From: Aadella sp043822885
GTDB lineage: Bacteria; Omnitrophota; Gorgyraeia; Tantalellales; Tantalellaceae
NCBI GenBank assembly: GCA_043822885.1
Contig: JBDRBI010000082.1
Coordinates: 1 to 17,119, forward strand
Length of the DNA stretch: 17,119 nucleotides
Direction: 5' to 3'
The position numbers and the translations under genes were made by a program. Every line of letters starts with the position of its first letter. Within the stretch, counting starts at the first letter, position 1. Under the pieces are notes generated by a model. That model saw nothing but the letters and a program-made list of their open reading frames with translations. It was not told the DNA's origin and made no database searches. Below are positions 1 to 5,878 of the stretch, piece by piece.

Positions 1-1
1 G

Positions 2-436
2 ACCGACGGAAAGATAATCCGGGCCATAAGAGAGAACAATATTAAAACAGTAGAAGGAGTGACCCATTATACAAAGGCCGGGGGAGGGTGCGGAAAATGT
101 GCCCCCGAGATAGAAAAGCTTTTGAACGAGTTCTGGGATAAGGAGACCACTAGATCGGCTGCTCCCGAGCGCAAAGAAAAAGGAAAAAAAGGTCTGACCA
201 ATCTCAAACGCATATCTTTAATACAGGATACTATCGATCGTGAAATACGCCCGCCTTTAAAAGCGGACGGCGGGGATATCGAACTTGTGGATATTGATAG
301 GAATAAGGTTTATGTAAAACTATTGGGAGCTTGTTTAGGATGCCCCTCTACCGGGGTAACATTGAAATCACTCGTTGAATCCAAGCTTAAAGAATTTGTT
401 GATGAAGATATAGAGGTAGAAGAGGTCTCGGGATGA
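2..436 (+). CDS. nifU: NifU Fe-S scaffold protein, 3' part (5' end outside window)
   Basis: This is the C-terminal 144 residues of a multidomain NifU; the frame is open to the window edge, so the N-terminal IscU-like domain lies upstream. Visible residues 1-45 form a BFD-like [2Fe-2S] domain ending in GGGCGKC (C30, C33). A charged Lys/Arg/Glu linker follows at 46-68. Residues 69-144 are the NifU C-terminal domain with the KADGGDIELV signature and the cluster-binding C111-L-G-C114. NifU assembles Fe-S clusters from sulfur supplied by NifS and hands them to apoproteins. It overlaps nifS by 4 bp (ATGA), indicating translational coupling. No nitrogenase gene is visible, so I infer a housekeeping or stress-repair Fe-S role, as in other anaerobes that use a NIF-type system. 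A GTG at 59 is an internal codon, not the true start. Confidence 0.92.
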   Translation, partial: TDGKIIRAIRENNIKTVEGVTHYTKAGGGCGKCAPEIEKLLNEFWDKETTRSAAPERKEKGKKGLTNLKRISLIQDTIDREIRPPLKADGGDIELVDIDRNKVYVKLLGACLGCPSTGVTLKSLVESKLKEFVDEDIEVEEVSG

Positions 437-1593
437 AAAAATTAATATACACGGACAATAACGCCACGACGGAAGTCGCGGCTGAAGTTTTTGAAGAGAT
501 GAAGCCTTTCTTCAGAGAAAAATACGGGAATCCTTCCAGCATGCATACATTCGGGGGCCGGATACACAAAGACGTTGAAAGGGCGAGAGAAAGGGTCTCG
601 CGTTTTCTGGGAGCGAGTGATCCCGCGGAGATCATGTTCACAAGCTGCGGCACCGAAAGCGACAATGCCGCCATAGTCGGGACCTTGAGGACGTATCCCG
701 AGAAACGTCATATCATTACAACTAAGACCGAACACGCGGCGGTACTCAATCTTTGTCAGTACATGGAGACCGTGGGGTATAGAGTGACATACCTCGATGT
801 CAATGAAGAAGGCATGATAGACCTGAATGAACTAAAATCTTCCATCGACAGCGACACGGTGATGATATCCGTTATGTACGCGAATAATGAAACGGGAGTA
901 ATATTCCCGGTAGAAGAGATCGCCGAGATCGCGAGAAAAAGAAATATTGTTTTCCATACCGACGCGGTGCAGGCCGCTGGCAAAGTGCCTTTTAAAATGA
1001 CCGAATTCCCGGCGGATATGGTATCTATCTCGGGGCACAAATTGCACGGACCCAAAGGAGTAGGCGCGCTTTATATAAGGAGAGGCACAAAATTCAAGCC
1101 GTTCCTTATCGGCGGACATCAGGAACATTCCCGGCGCGGCGGCACGGAAAATGTCGCTTCTATCGCGGGCCTGGGGAAAGCATGTGAAATGGTATCCGAA
1201 CATTTTGCGGAGGATATAAGGAAAATAAAATACTTGCGTGATAAACTGGAGAACGCTTTGATGGAAAAGATACCCAATACCAGACTTAACGGCAGCAGAA
1301 AGAATAGACTCCCGAACACGTCCAATATAGGATTCGAATTTATAGAGGGGGAGGCCATACTTCTTATGCTGGATTCCGAAGGGATAGCCGCTTCTTCAGG
1401 ATCGGCGTGTACGTCGGGTTCGCTGGCGCCTTCACATGTTTTAAGGGCCATGGGTATACCGTTCACTTTTATACAGGGATCCATCAGGTTCAGCCTCAGC
1501 CGGTACAACACAGAAGAAGACATCGATCACATCATTGAATGCATGCCGCCGATAATAGAGAGACTGCGTAAAATATCTCCGTATAGTAAATAA
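433..1593 (+). CDS. nifS: Cysteine desulfurase, NifS type
   Basis: PLP-dependent enzyme (386 aa, normal length) that converts cysteine to alanine and gives the persulfide sulfur to NifU. The sequence shows the aminotransferase class V fold signatures: TEH at 99-101, YANNETG around 149-155, HTDAVQ with D177, and SGHK with the PLP-binding lysine K203. The active-site loop SSGSACTSGS carries the catalytic cysteine C326. The start at 433 overlaps the nifU stop in an ATGA junction. Residues 227-239 (GGHQEHSRRGGTEN) match the NifS/IscS family. With nifU it forms a complete sulfur-donor/scaffold pair upstream of many Fe-S and iron redox genes in this window. A strong signature match; little else it could be. 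Confidence 0.95.
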   Translation: MKKLIYTDNNATTEVAAEVFEEMKPFFREKYGNPSSMHTFGGRIHKDVERARERVSRFLGASDPAEIMFTSCGTESDNAAIVGTLRTYPEKRHIITTKTEHAAVLNLCQYMETVGYRVTYLDVNEEGMIDLNELKSSIDSDTVMISVMYANNETGVIFPVEEIAEIARKRNIVFHTDAVQAAGKVPFKMTEFPADMVSISGHKLHGPKGVGALYIRRGTKFKPFLIGGHQEHSRRGGTENVASIAGLGKACEMVSEHFAEDIRKIKYLRDKLENALMEKIPNTRLNGSRKNRLPNTSNIGFEFIEGEAILLMLDSEGIAASSGSACTSGSLAPSHVLRAMGIPFTFIQGSIRFSLSRYNTEEDIDHIIECMPPIIERLRKISPYSK

Positions 1594-1755
1594 CCCCCAT
1601 TAGCTTATGTCCTAAAGGATTTTGTTTTTATAGAGAACACTTCATCGCCCTTCCCCTTGGCTTTGCTCGGGACAGGCGGGTGCCTTGTGATGACGCCGTA
1701 GGATTATTTACTGCGGATAGATGAGATATAAAAACTTTCCGGAAGATTTTTTTAT

Positions 1756-1790
1756 TTGACAATATTAGAACATTACGATATTCTAATATT
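1756..1790 (+). promoter_or_regulatory. Promoter with a perfect 10-bp inverted repeat, probable ArsR autoregulatory operator
   Basis: A TTGACA box (1756-1761) and a TATTCT box (1779-1784) are separated by 17 bp. The same DNA holds a perfect inverted repeat, AATATTAGAA (1761-1770) and TTCTAATATT (1781-1790), with a 10-nt spacer. A repressor bound there would cover both the spacer and the -10 box. The ArsR-family gene starts 33 bp downstream, so autoregulation is the natural inference, as is common for ArsR/SmtB operators. Confidence 0.75.
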
Positions 1791-1822
1791 TAAAGAAAAG
1801 AAGTATTTCCCCGGGAGGAAAT

Positions 1823-2104
1823 ATGAAAACCGAATATCCGTTCACGGAGGCCGCGGACATGCTGAAGATAATAGCGCATCCGGTAAGGCTGAACATCATA
1901 ACGTTATTGGGAAAGGCGAGGATGAACGTCGGCGAAGTGCAGAAAAGAACGGGGGTAAAGCAATCTATCGCTTCACAACACCTTAATGCCATGGCCAATA
2001 AGGGCATCTTGACAAGAGAAAAAGAAGAGAATAGAGTGTATTATTCCATACGGAAAAGTGAAGTATTTGACCTACTAAGATGTATAAAGGGGTGTTGTAA
2101 ATAA
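1823..2104 (+). CDS. ArsR/SmtB-family winged-helix repressor
   Basis: 93-residue DNA-binding regulator of ArsR size. The N-terminal helix (FTEAADMLKIIAHPVRLNII, 7-26) and the helix-turn-helix with recognition helix SIASQHLNAM (48-57) are clear. The wing is at about 63-76 (TREKEENRVYYSI). The classical ELCVCDL metal-binding motif of ArsR is absent. Instead there is a C-terminal cysteine cluster, C87-x3-C91-C92, so the signal could be a soft metal, sulfide/persulfide or a thiol oxidant; the sequence does not decide. The ribosome-binding site is GGGAGGAAAT just before the ATG. The gene sits behind a promoter with a perfect inverted repeat and is followed by a DUF2892 membrane protein. I infer that it is a redox- or sulfur-responsive local repressor. 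Confidence 0.88.
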   Translation: MKTEYPFTEAADMLKIIAHPVRLNIITLLGKARMNVGEVQKRTGVKQSIASQHLNAMANKGILTREKEENRVYYSIRKSEVFDLLRCIKGCCK

Positions 2105-2106
2105 AC

Positions 2107-2154
2107 TTGTACCCCGTCCCGGCCTGTTTGAAGGCAGGCCGGGACGGGGTACAA
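2107..2154. repeat. Perfect 20-bp GC-rich palindrome (hairpin)
   Basis: The arms 2107-2126 and 2135-2154 are exact reverse complements around an 8-nt loop. No T-run follows, so it is not a standard intrinsic terminator. It starts 3 nt after the ArsR stop and ends 14 nt before the DUF2892 ATG. In mRNA it could shield or attenuate between the two genes. A shorter related-looking palindrome with a CGTCCCGG core occurs at 4622-4651. Confidence 0.85.
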
Positions 2155-2168
2155 ATTAAAGAGGAAAA

Positions 2169-2387
2169 ATGGCAGGACGCATAGTAAGAGGGGTAGCGGG
2201 TTTTTTTGTTTTGATCGGGTTATTGCTTTCATATTTGGTGGATCCAAGGTGGATGTGGCTTACCGGTTTCATAGGGTTTATTCTGCTGCAGTCCGCTTTT
2301 ACGGATTGGTGTCCGATGATAAGCATACTTAAAAAGGCGGGTATAGGATCGGAAACGAACAGCTGCTGCCCGTTACCGAAAAAGTAA
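2169..2387 (+). CDS. DUF2892 (YgaP-like) small inner-membrane protein
   Basis: 72-residue protein with two hydrophobic segments (about 8-24 and 28-44). It has the family pattern LTGFIGFILLQSAFTDWCP (31-49), typical of DUF2892 proteins, which often occur alone or fused to rhodaneses. It has a Cys in the conserved position (C48) and an additional C-terminal CC pair (66-67). Family members are linked to sulfur handling, but their function is not established. AGAGG at 2159-2163 supplies the ribosome-binding site. It lies directly behind the ArsR-type repressor, so the two are probably one operon, and the shared cysteine-rich tails suggest thiol or sulfur chemistry (inference). Confidence 0.82.
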   Translation: MAGRIVRGVAGFFVLIGLLLSYLVDPRWMWLTGFIGFILLQSAFTDWCPMISILKKAGIGSETNSCCPLPKK

Positions 2388-2446
2388 ATTAATGCTTTAC
2401 TAGTCAGGCATAAGAGTTAAAATATAACGTAAATAAAGAATAAAGA

Positions 2447-2475
2447 TTGACAAATGATACTTTTATGGTATCATT
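2447..2475 (+). promoter_or_regulatory. Second promoter with 8-bp inverted repeat operator
   Basis: TTGACA (2447-2452), a 16-bp spacer and TATCAT (2469-2474) form a good sigma-70-like promoter. The inverted repeat AATGATAC (2453-2460) and GTATCATT (2468-2475) with a 7-nt spacer fills the promoter, as expected for a repressor site. It differs in sequence from the 1761-1790 repeat, so it may bind a different regulator. The next convincing gene is the rubredoxin at 2982; a possible 25-residue peptide lies between. Confidence 0.65.
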
Positions 2476-2506
2476 AAGATGTTAGAGCGAATGTTGTATA
2501 AAAGTG

Positions 2507-2647
2507 TCCCTCGCCAAGTCATTTTGTTTTTAAAGACTAATGGCTTATGGCGGAGGGGTCAATTCGGCCGGATCCCCGCTGCTTCGCTTTGCCTTTTGAA
2601 ATAGATAATGTGATTTCTATGGGCGAAGCAAAGCGACGGGGATGGCC
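2507..2647 (+). other. Leader region with two long imperfect hairpins
   Basis: Downstream of the 2447 promoter the RNA can fold twice. 2507-2558 pairs CCCTC..GCC..AAG..CATT with AATG..CTT..GGC..GAGGG across small bulges. 2566-2647 pairs GGCC/GGCC, ATCCCCG/CGGGGAT and GCTTCGC/GCGAAGC. The second belongs to a CCCCGCTG-type palindromic repeat also seen near 6859 and 12050. No long frame with a ribosome-binding site lies here. Whether this is a regulatory leader or just inserted repeats cannot be told. Confidence 0.5.
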
Positions 2648-2671
2648 TAACTAAAACGAAAGGAGGCACAA

Positions 2672-2749
2672 ATGAATTTCACAGGAAAATTCATGCTGCG
2701 TCCCGTATCTCACTGTAAAGAGGGGTGCTGTATAAAGTCCCGGATATGA
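2672..2749 (+). CDS. Possible 25-residue Cys-rich peptide
   Basis: A short frame encodes 25 residues with the pattern H-C-K-E-G-C-C near its end (C15, C19, C20). It has the consensus-like Shine-Dalgarno AGGAGG at 2661-2666, five bases before the ATG, stronger than most in the window, and it lies downstream of a convincing promoter. The C-x3-CC spacing is the same as in the tail of the nearby ArsR-type protein (C-x3-CC). Against it: the length is at noise level, and the stretch after the cysteines resembles sequence at 2493-2510, so part may be repeat-derived. No family is recognised; function unknown. Confidence 0.3.
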   Translation: MNFTGKFMLRPVSHCKEGCCIKSRI

Positions 2750-2769
2750 CGATAAACTGTCTATGTAAT

Positions 2770-2860
2770 GAGTTCAGAGTTCAGAGTTCGGAGTTGGGAG
2801 TAAGAAGACTGTGATGTCTCTTTTTTACCAACTCAGAACTCAGAACTCTGAACTCAGAAC
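2770..2860. repeat. Inverted pair of GAGTTCA-type heptamer arrays
   Basis: Left arm 2770-2799 is built of GAGTTCA/GAGTTCG units; right arm 2827-2860 is largely its reverse complement. The transcript would fold into a stem of about 30 bp. No coding content. Confidence 0.8.
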
Positions 2861-2914
2861 TAAATAAGACCCACCTTCGCCGAACTATTTGGATATCACT
2901 TGGCTTCGGTGAGG

Positions 2915-2976
2915 TTAATTCGCACAGATAACTTATACTCCTTGTAGTCGTATAAGTTATGTGCTCATTAAGGAGA
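2915..2976 (+). promoter_or_regulatory. 62-nt redox-gene leader element, copy 1 (before rubredoxin)
   Basis: This segment is identical, base for base, to 6442-6503 upstream of the glutaredoxin gene; flanks on both sides differ. It contains the perfect inverted repeat ATAACTTATAC (2928-2938) and GTATAAGTTAT (2950-2960), with a further CAC/GTG extension across a small bulge and an 11-nt loop. It ends in the Shine-Dalgarno AAGGAG (2970-2975). The loop starts with TCCTT, complementary to AAGGA of the Shine-Dalgarno. It may act as a DNA operator, as an RNA switch on translation, or both. Confidence 0.75.
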
Positions 2977-2981
2977 TGAAA

Positions 2982-3122
2982 ATGAAAAAATATAGATGTT
3001 TAGTGTGCGGTTATATATACGATCCCGCGGAAAACGATAATGTGGATTTTAATGACCTTCCCGAAGATTGGGTATGTCCGGAATGCGGTGTGGGTAAAGA
3101 CCAGTTTGAAGAAGAAAAGTAA
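2982..3122 (+). CDS. Rubredoxin
   Basis: Small one-iron electron carrier of 46 residues. The two Fe(SCys)4 knuckles are C6-x2-C9-G-Y and C32-P-E-C35-G, with the conserved aromatic/acidic core YIYDPAE and LPEDWVCP. It is shorter than the usual 52-54 residues because of a reduced middle loop; short rubredoxins of about 45 residues are known. The start at 2982 is six bases after AAGGAG; an in-frame ATG at 2976 is too close to that site. It probably donates electrons to the flavodiiron protein downstream, and possibly to desulfoferrodoxin and rubrerythrin. It is the first gene after the 62-nt leader shared with glutaredoxin. Confidence 0.95.
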   Translation: MKKYRCLVCGYIYDPAENDNVDFNDLPEDWVCPECGVGKDQFEEEK

Positions 3123-3424
3123 ATATTTTGAAGAAAAGGCGACGGGCTTTTCATGATAGATAATGAATTATCACAGAGAGTGTTCGTAATAGTTTAGCTT
3201 GCGTAAGAAACGCAAAGCGCATAGGGCACAGAGCATGGTATATTGACTGATGCGGGGAATAAGAGTCAAAGAGTCAGAGAGTCAGGGTGGACCGATACGC
3301 TACCTTCTATCTTCTAACTTCTGACTTCTATTTCTGGTGACTAGGTGACCAATGTGCTGTTGAGTTATGAGTTCGTAGTGATCAACTGATGTCAGAGTAA
3401 AAGTTTGAAAGGCTGAAGGTAAGA
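3123..3424. repeat. Intergenic mosaic of short repeats
   Basis: No gene is supported here. 3214-3236 carries GCATAGG-like units, and 3243-3252 the joint motif TTGACTGATG. AGAGTCA-like units follow at 3257-3285. A second, degenerate joint motif TGGACCGATA is at 3288-3297. TTCTAAC-like heptamers follow (3303-3332), then GTGACTAGGTGACC. The block 3238-3286 is repeated in reverse orientation near 14336-14385. Confidence 0.75.
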
Positions 3425-4612
3425 ATGAAAGCTCGTGAGATAAAAAAAGGCATATATTGGGTCGGAGCTATAGACTGGGATCTGCGCAATTTCCACGGAT
3501 ATTTGACGCAAAAAGGGACTACATACAACGCGTATCTCATAATAGACGATAAAATAACCCTGGTTGATACGGTAAAGCATTACCTGTTCGATGAAATGTT
3601 ACGGCGCATTAAAAGCGTAATAGACCCGGCAAAGATCGACTATATTGTATCAAATCATGTGGAAATGGATCATTCCGGATCCATCCCCCGAATACTTGAA
3701 TATTGCAAGAACGCCGTTGTTATTACTTCCCCTAACGGTGAAAAAGGTCTTAAACAACATTTTAAAAATATTCCGAATATTAAAACCGTTCAAACCGGGT
3801 CTTCCGTTTCGCTCGGGAAAAGAGATCTCAATTTTGTTCTCATGCCGATGGTGCATTGGCCGGATTCCATGGCAACATACATTCCTCAAGATAAATTACT
3901 TCTTCCAAACGACGCTTTCGGACAGCATATTGCTTCACCGGAAAGATTTGATGATGAGATAGGATGGGATATTCTTCGTGAAGACGCGGCAAAATATTAC
4001 GCTAACATTGTTATGCCTTACGGCGCCCAAGTCTTAAAGGTTTTAGAGATCATCAAAGGCCTCAAGATCGATATGGTAGCGCCGTCACACGGCATCATTT
4101 GGCGAAGCCGCATATCGGACATTATAGAAGAGTACGGAAAATGGGCCGGCAACATCGTAAAAGAAAAAGCGGTGATAGTTTATGATACTATGTGGGGATC
4201 CACAAAAAAAATAGCGCAGACTATTCAAGATGCGCTTGAAGAGAAAGGGATCTCGGTCCGCATGGCGGATCTGGCGGGAAATGACATATCGGATATTATG
4301 ACGCATGTCTTGGAATCAAAATATATATGTGTGGGGTCGCCTACGCTGAATAATAACATTATGCCTAAGGCAGCGTCTTTTCTTACCTATCTGAAAGGAC
4401 TTGCGCCTAAAAATAGAATAGCGCTTGTTTTTGGTTCTTACGGCTGGGGAGGACAAAGTGTAGGGCAGATAGAGAATATTTTAAAGGATTGCGGATTTGA
4501 TGTTATAAAAAGTATAAAAACGCAGTATATCCCGAGTGAGGATACGTTGAAAAGGATAGGAGAAGAGGTTGAAGAGGAGATTAGTAAAAAGACCATAGAC
4601 TATAGACCATAG
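3425..4612 (+). CDS. fprA: Flavodiiron protein (class A), O2/NO reductase
   Basis: 395-residue two-domain enzyme reducing O2 to water (or NO to N2O) with electrons from rubredoxin. Residues 1-245 are the metallo-beta-lactamase-like diiron domain, with ligands in H78-V-E80-M-D82-H83, H144 (MVHWPDS), D163 (NDAFGQH) and H222 (APSHGIIW). Residues 248-390 are a flavodoxin-like FMN domain with the phosphate loop DTMWGSTKK (254-262), GSPTLNNNIMP and GSYGWGG. Length and order match class A proteins with no added rubredoxin or reductase domain. The neighbouring rubredoxin supports the assignment. The final codons (TIDYRP and the stop) are written by the heptamer array GACCATA/GACTATA, so the natural C-terminus has been replaced or extended by a repeat. 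Confidence 0.95.
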   Translation: MKAREIKKGIYWVGAIDWDLRNFHGYLTQKGTTYNAYLIIDDKITLVDTVKHYLFDEMLRRIKSVIDPAKIDYIVSNHVEMDHSGSIPRILEYCKNAVVITSPNGEKGLKQHFKNIPNIKTVQTGSSVSLGKRDLNFVLMPMVHWPDSMATYIPQDKLLLPNDAFGQHIASPERFDDEIGWDILREDAAKYYANIVMPYGAQVLKVLEIIKGLKIDMVAPSHGIIWRSRISDIIEEYGKWAGNIVKEKAVIVYDTMWGSTKKIAQTIQDALEEKGISVRMADLAGNDISDIMTHVLESKYICVGSPTLNNNIMPKAASFLTYLKGLAPKNRIALVFGSYGWGGQSVGQIENILKDCGFDVIKSIKTQYIPSEDTLKRIGEEVEEEISKKTIDYRP

Positions 4613-4622
4613 ACTATAGACC
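4591..4622. repeat. Perfect heptamer array GACCATA/GACTATA
   Basis: Four exact 7-bp units (GACCATA, GACTATA, GACCATA, GACTATA) and a partial fifth. The array begins inside the flavodiiron gene and supplies its stop codon. The same family occurs at 6774-6790 and 10829-10860. Confidence 0.9.
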
Positions 4623-4651
4623 GTCCCGGACGGCCGTAGCCGTCCGGGACG
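4622..4651. repeat. Perfect 13-bp GC-rich palindrome
   Basis: Arms CGTCCCGGACGGC (4622-4634) and GCCGTCCGGGACG (4639-4651) around a CGTA loop. It abuts the heptamer array and precedes the desulfoferrodoxin Shine-Dalgarno (GGGGAGGT). No T-run follows; terminator function is doubtful. Confidence 0.85.
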
Positions 4652-4671
4652 TAAAACTGGGGAGGTAAGTC

Positions 4672-5052
4672 ATGACAAAATTAAGGGATATTTACAAATG
4701 CAGTGTATGCGGGCATGTGGTGGAAATAGCGAAAGAAGGCGCGCCCACACTAGTCTGCTGCGGGGAGCATATGGAAAAGTTGGAAGCCAAAACGCAGGAC
4801 GAAGGAAAAGAAAAACACGTGCCGGTCTTGGAAGATACTAACGGCGAGGTGAAAGTCAAGGTCGGTAGCGCGGAACACCCGATGATAGAAGAACATTATA
4901 TAAAGTTCATAGAAGTTTTAACCGAGAAACAGGTGCTTCGCGCGGAATTAAAACCCGGAGAAAAACCCGAAGCGGTATTTTGTGTTTCAAAAGGGGACGT
5001 TACCGGAGTACGGGAATATTGCACGGTGCATAACTTGTGGAAGAACAGTTAA
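4672..5052 (+). CDS. dfx: Desulfoferrodoxin (two-iron superoxide reductase)
   Basis: 126-residue enzyme reducing superoxide to hydrogen peroxide without releasing O2. The N-terminal desulforedoxin-like centre has the ligands C10-x2-C13 and C29-C30. The catalytic centre has E47-K48-H49, H69 (AEHP), H75, C117 and H120 (CTVHNLW), the expected four His and one Cys, plus the catalytic Lys. Both centres are complete, so this is the class II type rather than neelaredoxin. GGGGAGGT gives a good ribosome-binding site. Rubredoxin upstream is the likely electron donor, and rubrerythrin downstream can dispose of the peroxide it makes. Confidence 0.96.
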   Translation: MTKLRDIYKCSVCGHVVEIAKEGAPTLVCCGEHMEKLEAKTQDEGKEKHVPVLEDTNGEVKVKVGSAEHPMIEEHYIKFIEVLTEKQVLRAELKPGEKPEAVFCVSKGDVTGVREYCTVHNLWKNS

Positions 5053-5111
5053 ATAGTTAAAAAGTTTAAAGGGTAAAAGGTCTAGAAGGAATTATGTGTG
5101 TTTTCTTTTCC

Positions 5112-5192
5112 GTCATTGCGAGGAGCGAAGCGACGAAGCAATCTCGTCTAAGAGGCGTATTAATGAGATTGCTTCGCTTCGCTCGCAATGAC
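5112..5192. repeat. Palindromic repeat with GTCATTGCGAGGAGCGAAGC end
   Basis: Left arm 5112-5145 and right arm 5165-5192 are imperfect inverted copies ending in GTCATTGCG and CGCAATGAC, with a 19-nt loop. This repeat type is widespread in environmental bacterial genomes. Relatives occur at 12040-12383 (with a large insertion) and 17076-17119. A CCTTCGCTCAGGACAGGC segment (5213-5230) is a second common repeat type. No gene is supported between 5053 and 5294. Confidence 0.85.
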
Positions 5193-5294
5193 AGAGTAGG
5201 GGTGCGATTCCTGCCTTCGCTCAGGACAGGCAAAGCAATTGCAGGACTCGCAATGACGGGGAGCGAACTAATAACTAAATGAAGGGGGAGAAGG

Positions 5295-5870
5295 ATGAAG
5301 AGCATAAAGGGGACAAGAACGGAAAAAAATCTTTTGGCGGCTTTCGCGGGAGAGTCTCAAGCCAGGAACAGATATACTTATTTTGCTTCGGCCGCTAAAA
5401 AAGCCGGATATGAGCAGATCTCAGCTATATTCCTGGAGACCGCGGATAATGAAAGGGAACATGCTAAAAAGTTCTTCAAGTTTTTGGAAGGCGGTGAAGT
5501 AGAGATAACGGCGTCTTATCCGGCAGGCATAATAGGAAAAACCTCGGATAATTTGAAAGCCGCGGCGGAAGGCGAAAACATGGAATGGACATCTATTTAC
5601 AAAAATTTCGCGGATATCGCCGATGAGGAAGGGTTTGATGAAGTAGCCGAAACTTTTAAAAGGATATCTATGGTCGAAAAGGAACACGAAAAAAGATACA
5701 GAAAACTTCTGGAAAACGTGACAAAAGGCGAAGTCTTTAAAAAGAAAGAAACTATAAAGTGGAAATGCCGTAATTGCGGTTATGTTCATGAAGCCGCGGA
5801 AGCGGTTAAAGAATGTCCCGCGTGCAAACATCCTCAAGCGTATTTCGAGGTTTTAAAAGAAAATTATTAA
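5295..5870 (+). CDS. rbr: Rubrerythrin
   Basis: 191-residue peroxidase of anaerobes, reducing hydrogen peroxide to water at a diiron site. The four-helix ferritin-like domain (1-145) holds all expected ligands: E20, E53 and H56 (ETADNEREH), E94, E97, E128 and H131 (VEKEH). The C-terminal rubredoxin-like domain has C158-x2-C161-G and C174-P-A-C177. Length and order are those of the classical Desulfovibrio-type protein. The ribosome-binding site is GGGGGAGAAGG. It is followed after 8 bp by a second ferritin-like gene, so the two are cotranscribed. Rubredoxin at 2982 is the likely reductant. Confidence 0.97.
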   Translation: MKSIKGTRTEKNLLAAFAGESQARNRYTYFASAAKKAGYEQISAIFLETADNEREHAKKFFKFLEGGEVEITASYPAGIIGKTSDNLKAAAEGENMEWTSIYKNFADIADEEGFDEVAETFKRISMVEKEHEKRYRKLLENVTKGEVFKKKETIKWKCRNCGYVHEAAEAVKECPACKHPQAYFEVLKENY

Positions 5871-5878
5871 GGGGGATC

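Noticed and set aside
433..1593. Nitrogen-fixation cluster
   Set aside because: nifU and nifS are present, but no nitrogenase or cofactor gene is visible; a general Fe-S assembly role fits the neighbours better.
1610..1632. Intrinsic terminator after nifS
   Set aside because: TCCT-AA-AGGA before a T-rich run has too small a loop and stem to be convincing.
2491..2604. 37-codon frame in the rubredoxin-side leader
   Set aside because: It has no ribosome-binding site, covers the two hairpins and shows no recognisable pattern.
4622..4651. Intrinsic terminator before desulfoferrodoxin
   Set aside because: Strong stem but followed by TAAAACTGGG, not a U-tract.
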